From Angiostrongylus vasorum (Eukaryota > Nematoda > Chromadorea > Rhabditida > Metastrongylidae), in the NCBI GenBank assembly GCA_018806985.1, contig JADANN010000414.1, positions 186,001 through 250,000 of the forward strand: 64,000 nucleotides of DNA, written 5' to 3'. This document shows positions 60,771 to 64,000 of this stretch, one piece after another. The first letter of the stretch is position 1. Each line of letters starts with the position of its first letter. The notes beneath the pieces are model-generated. The model had not been told where the DNA came from, searched no databases, and saw nothing but the letters and a program-made list of their open reading frames with translations. Position numbers and translations under genes: made by a program.

Positions 60771-61076
60771 CTGGCAGAGAATTGCTAGAAGCTGAATTAA
60801 AAAACGACGGAGAGAGGGCGAAAAACGACGTGCCCTCATCTCCATTTAGTGGGATGCTTATCGTGTGACACCACCAAAACCGTAAGGCCGATTCAGAGCC
60901 GGATTCAGGACAGACCGATTCATTGGATCTGGCCATGCACAGGACTAGCTTCACACATTCTGGAATGGCCCAGCTGTGTGAAGGATTTGACGCCTTTGAT
61001 TGACGACCGTTGCGCTCATCGTCGCTTAGTCTCGGCACAGCTCGCCAAACACCGTGGAAATGATTAACCGTAAAGT
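60771..61076 (-). CDS. exon 1 (first one seen) of a long unidentified minus-strand gene
   Basis: Open for more than 100 codons on the minus strand in a locally GC-richer patch. The frame contains RLSDDERNGRQSK, SWAIPECVKLVLCMARSN and ESGSESALRFWWCH. The 3' end is a strong donor, CTGCCAG|gtgcgtag, leaving one base (phase 1). That fits the two-base start of the next exon at 54.8 kb. The acceptor is less certain: I used attattcgttag at 61,077, but the frame is open to about 61,113. The phase-1 entry means earlier coding exons exist further upstream. I do not recognise a domain. A small Pro/Ser-rich C-terminal part (SPSFFNSASSNSLP) suggests a linker. The ORF is also open in a second frame for part of its length, so the reading frame rests mainly on phase agreement with downstream exons. 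Confidence 0.5.
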
Positions 61077-61494
61077 CTAACGAATAATTTCGGCGTGGAA
61101 CAGCTTGAGCAGTTCAAATTCAGTGAAGAATTCTACTCAGACGCAGTGACGATACGGAGAGATCGGGCAGTTAAAGAGAAAGAACCCTAGACCGTGACTT
61201 AAAGACCGTGCAGCTTCACAGAACTTTGAGTTCTTTAGAGGCAAATGAGAATTTCAAAAGGAGTTTGCTTATCACAAGAACCAACGAGAAGCGAAAAAGA
61301 CCCATCAGTTGGATGGAACACATATTAGACTGTCGAAAAAACACCGAACATTTTCGTCGTTGAAGTTGTTATCTCCCAAGAAAGCAATGAGAGAATGCAA
61401 AAGAAGCATTTGATGAAGGCAAAAACTACACTGGAATAAAGGTGAATAATATAGTCCTAGATAACAAAATTAAATAAGGACAAGGATAAAGGAT

Positions 61495-61758
61495 AATAAA
61501 TCTCTCGTCCCTGAGGGATGCGCCATAATTCGACTTTATTAAGTATCGTTGGAGGTGACTGAATGCATATCTGGCCTTCAAAATGACTTGCAGTGGCCTA
61601 CCGATGTATCGAGCAAGTGCTGCTATCCTCCCAGACAAATGTGGTACCAATCTGCAGACCCCGGAGGGAGATGGAAGGCTTGGTGGGCCATGAGCACGGG
61701 GATCGACTCCACGTGTGTGCTGCAGGGCGCCTCCGAACATTGCGCCACACGCGCCCTT
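61495..61758 (-). repeat. SINE-A, near full length
   Basis: Complement: ggcgcgtgtggcgcaatgtt head, gtggagtcgatccccgtg B-box region, ccttccatctccctccgggg, down to ccctcagggacgagag. Confidence 0.75.
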
Positions 61759-63639
61759 GACAAAATTAGATAGGAAAGAGAATTTCTCGATTCAAATAAA
61801 CCTGAACTTTTTTTAAACCTTACACTATACTGCGAAGCAATTAGAAACCACTCCAGAAAAAAACGTGGGAAAAACATCAGAAACAACTAGTGTGATAGAA
61901 ATTAAAGATACAAAGCAAAATCCCTTAAGAAGATAGGTGCCATATCGATTTTCGGTATCAACCAAAGTTGGCAATCAAAACAACTGGTTTGAGAATCAGA
62001 TTTTAACAGAGTCTGACAACAGAAAGGAGAACTACTTTTGTAAAGTGTAAGGAAGACCACCTTATTGAGCGAATAAGTAGCATTAAGACCTATCACAGCC
62101 TCTGAAATCGACTTCGGCCGCTGAAAAAATATTTCTAGTTCTTCACTTAAACTGCCTCAGTCGAAACATTTTAGCAGCAAAACCCGAAATGGCGGAGGAA
62201 GAATATCTCAAATTTCCTCAACAAGTAGGCAGACTATGTCAAAAAGGAACCCCGTTCAGTATGAAGAACGTCGATGGTGTGTGTTCTTGACGACTGACGA
62301 CGCTACGACCGAGTATCGCTAATCAAATCACTGATAGCTGATAGATAAAGATGAAGTGTGAGAAGCACGAAAAGAGAAGAAGTGGGAAGAGCAAATGTGG
62401 GAAACACGAAGAGAATGCCGTTAGTTGTAGGATATGAATGATAAAATGACAAGACTGAAAAACTGATATCCCTTGAAAGAGAAGTATACGATGACGACGA
62501 GTGCAGGATACCGAATCATCCAACGAAATAATGTTTTCACAAATAAATTCTTAAACAATCATTTTGTGCTCAAGAACGCCTTTTTTTCTTCCACGATTTC
62601 CATTTGCTAACAGCTCTTAAACACTTTCCAAAAAAAAGTAATCTAATGCTGATTAATGGGGAAGTAGGAAGTGAATTTGGCTGGTTACATAACGTCGACT
62701 TGTTGGTCGACCAATCACCACAAGAATCGCTGTCGCTTGGAAGAGCATTCGTCTTGTCACAAGGCAGCAGATGTCCTTACGACCCACAACAGACGGCATA
62801 TCCCTGCGGTAAAGATCAGAGAACGCTCTAGCACTAGTGTTTAAAGATGAAAGGAATCCATGGATTACCATATCCGGTCAGCGTTCATGTCCCCAGAGAA
62901 CAGAGAAGGTAACATAGCTGCAAGTTTCAGGCCAACCCACTTATGAACTCGACCACTCTTTGGGAAGACAGGTACGGGTTTACGAAATCAGCAGAAGAGG
63001 TGCTTGGGCCTACAGTACATGTGAAGATGGGTCATCTAAGCACCTAAGAATTACCATGTGTGTACGCATTTTATTACTCCAGGTAGACTGATATTTACTA
63101 AACGAAAGCTACTGGTTTTATCTAAGTTTCTTGATCGCTTTAATCATAGTATGACAGGTGCAAGGGTTCCCCATCAAGCAATATTGCAGTTCAGATTTAT
63201 AATTTCATGATTTTAATTTGCTTTTTTTTTATTAAAACAAACCTATGAATTGCCAAATCAGTCACAGTCATTTCTTCACGATTTTGCTTCAGGCAATGAT
63301 TCTATGAAGAACAAGTTTATGTACTTCGCGTTATCATAGTAACCTACCAACCTACTTCTTTTGTAGAACAGAGCATACGGACCTCGATAACTGTGCACAG
63401 TGTTCGCCGTTGGATCAACCAGTGGGGCACAAGGCACATTGTAACACGGTGAGCTAACCTCACAACTCTCTGATACGTCTACATGGTGATGGACGTCAAT
63501 TATAGCTCATTGAAGAACAGCGAGGTAATTAGGCCATAGCATTTTGTTTAGGGAAGTTTTCGACCTGGCAAGTAGGACCTTCCTGCACAGCAACTGCTGT
63601 TGTGGTACGGTTGTGATACGATTTTTTTTATTTATATAC
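61759..63639. other. unassigned
   Basis: At 62,189 a plus ATG lies 18 bases after ttttag and opens a 33-codon frame (MAEEEYLKFPQQVGRLCQKG), which could be a first exon, but no continuation was found. Otherwise nothing recognised. Confidence 0.3.
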
Positions 63640-63997
63640 CCGTCCTCATGTCTACGGTGCGGATGCCAGCACTTCTCTTATTCGAGTGGTTTCTTCACAT
63701 CCACTATCCACGAAGGTCTTCCAACTTTTACGTGTGGCTTCGGCTCCCGCTTGAAGATTTTCATTTCATCGTGAATGTCGTAGAATGCTGGTCGTGTCGA
63801 CTTTCTCTGGAGTCCCGAGATAGCTGGGCTGGAGCGTTCCCAATTGGACTGCAGAGAGTGATTCATTCCCGAATAAGTCCGATACATATTTCCCGACCCC
63901 GTAGGAATGACATACTTGGCTCGACTGCAGCGGAATCGAACTAGCACCGTGGTCGAGATGACGAACACCACTACCACTGTGCTATCCGTGCCTGATT
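63640..63997 (-). repeat. SINE-C, reference copy
   Basis: Complement: aggcacggatagcacagtgg (A box TAGCACAGTGG), gtgctagttcgattccgctg (B box), aatgactctctgcagtcc-type body, cgacacgaccagcattctac, aggtcttccaacttttacgt on the plus strand, ending gcatccgcaccgtagacatg. Confidence 0.75.
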
Positions 63998-64000
63998 GTG

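Overview
The window reads as AT-rich, gene-poor eukaryotic DNA. It is most likely a nematode, and I lean to the strongylid/hookworm group. This rests on small exons bounded by TTTCAG- or TTTTAG-type acceptors and GTAAGT/GTGAGT-type donors, on Penelope-like elements (PLEs) with a GIY-YIG endonuclease, on RTE-type LINE pieces, on a mariner relic and on dense tRNA-derived SINEs. The species is an inference. There is no bacterial-style operon, CRISPR array or plasmid/phage module.

One host gene dominates. On the minus strand I can string together about fourteen small exons between about 61.1 kb (5' side) and 19.0 kb (3' side), with two more doubtful exons near 58.4 kb. All the intron phases used agree at the junctions. 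The product is polar, rich in Ser/Pro/Arg, with SH3-ligand-like proline runs. I do not recognise the family. The 450-base exon at 29,835-30,284 ends in its own stop and looks like an alternative C-terminus. Skipping it joins phase-0 exons at 29.4, 28.2 and 25.2 kb. The 5' start lies beyond the exons I can place.

The rest is mobile DNA. There are six PLE remnants (13.2, 22.0-23.2, 31.2-31.7, 32.4, 39.4-40.1 and 54.85-58.0 kb). The largest is a head-to-head inverted pair with a perfect 11-bp target-site duplication, sitting 15 bp upstream of a splice acceptor of the host gene. There are two RTE LINE fragments (27.5-27.7 and 20.05-20.29 kb), a deleted mariner with both ends (50.24-50.81 kb) and a second mariner relic (51.96-52.3 kb).

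Three tRNA-like SINE families occur: A, about 20 copies, starting gcgcgtgtggcgcagtggt; B, tail with gcaaatatctcagcatc and a final aaataaaaagttaac; C, starting with ggatagcacagtggtagtg. A further 380-bp family (D) has five copies. Layout: 0-19 kb holds repeats and unassigned sequence only; 19-61 kb holds the host gene with repeat-filled introns; 61-64 kb holds repeats.
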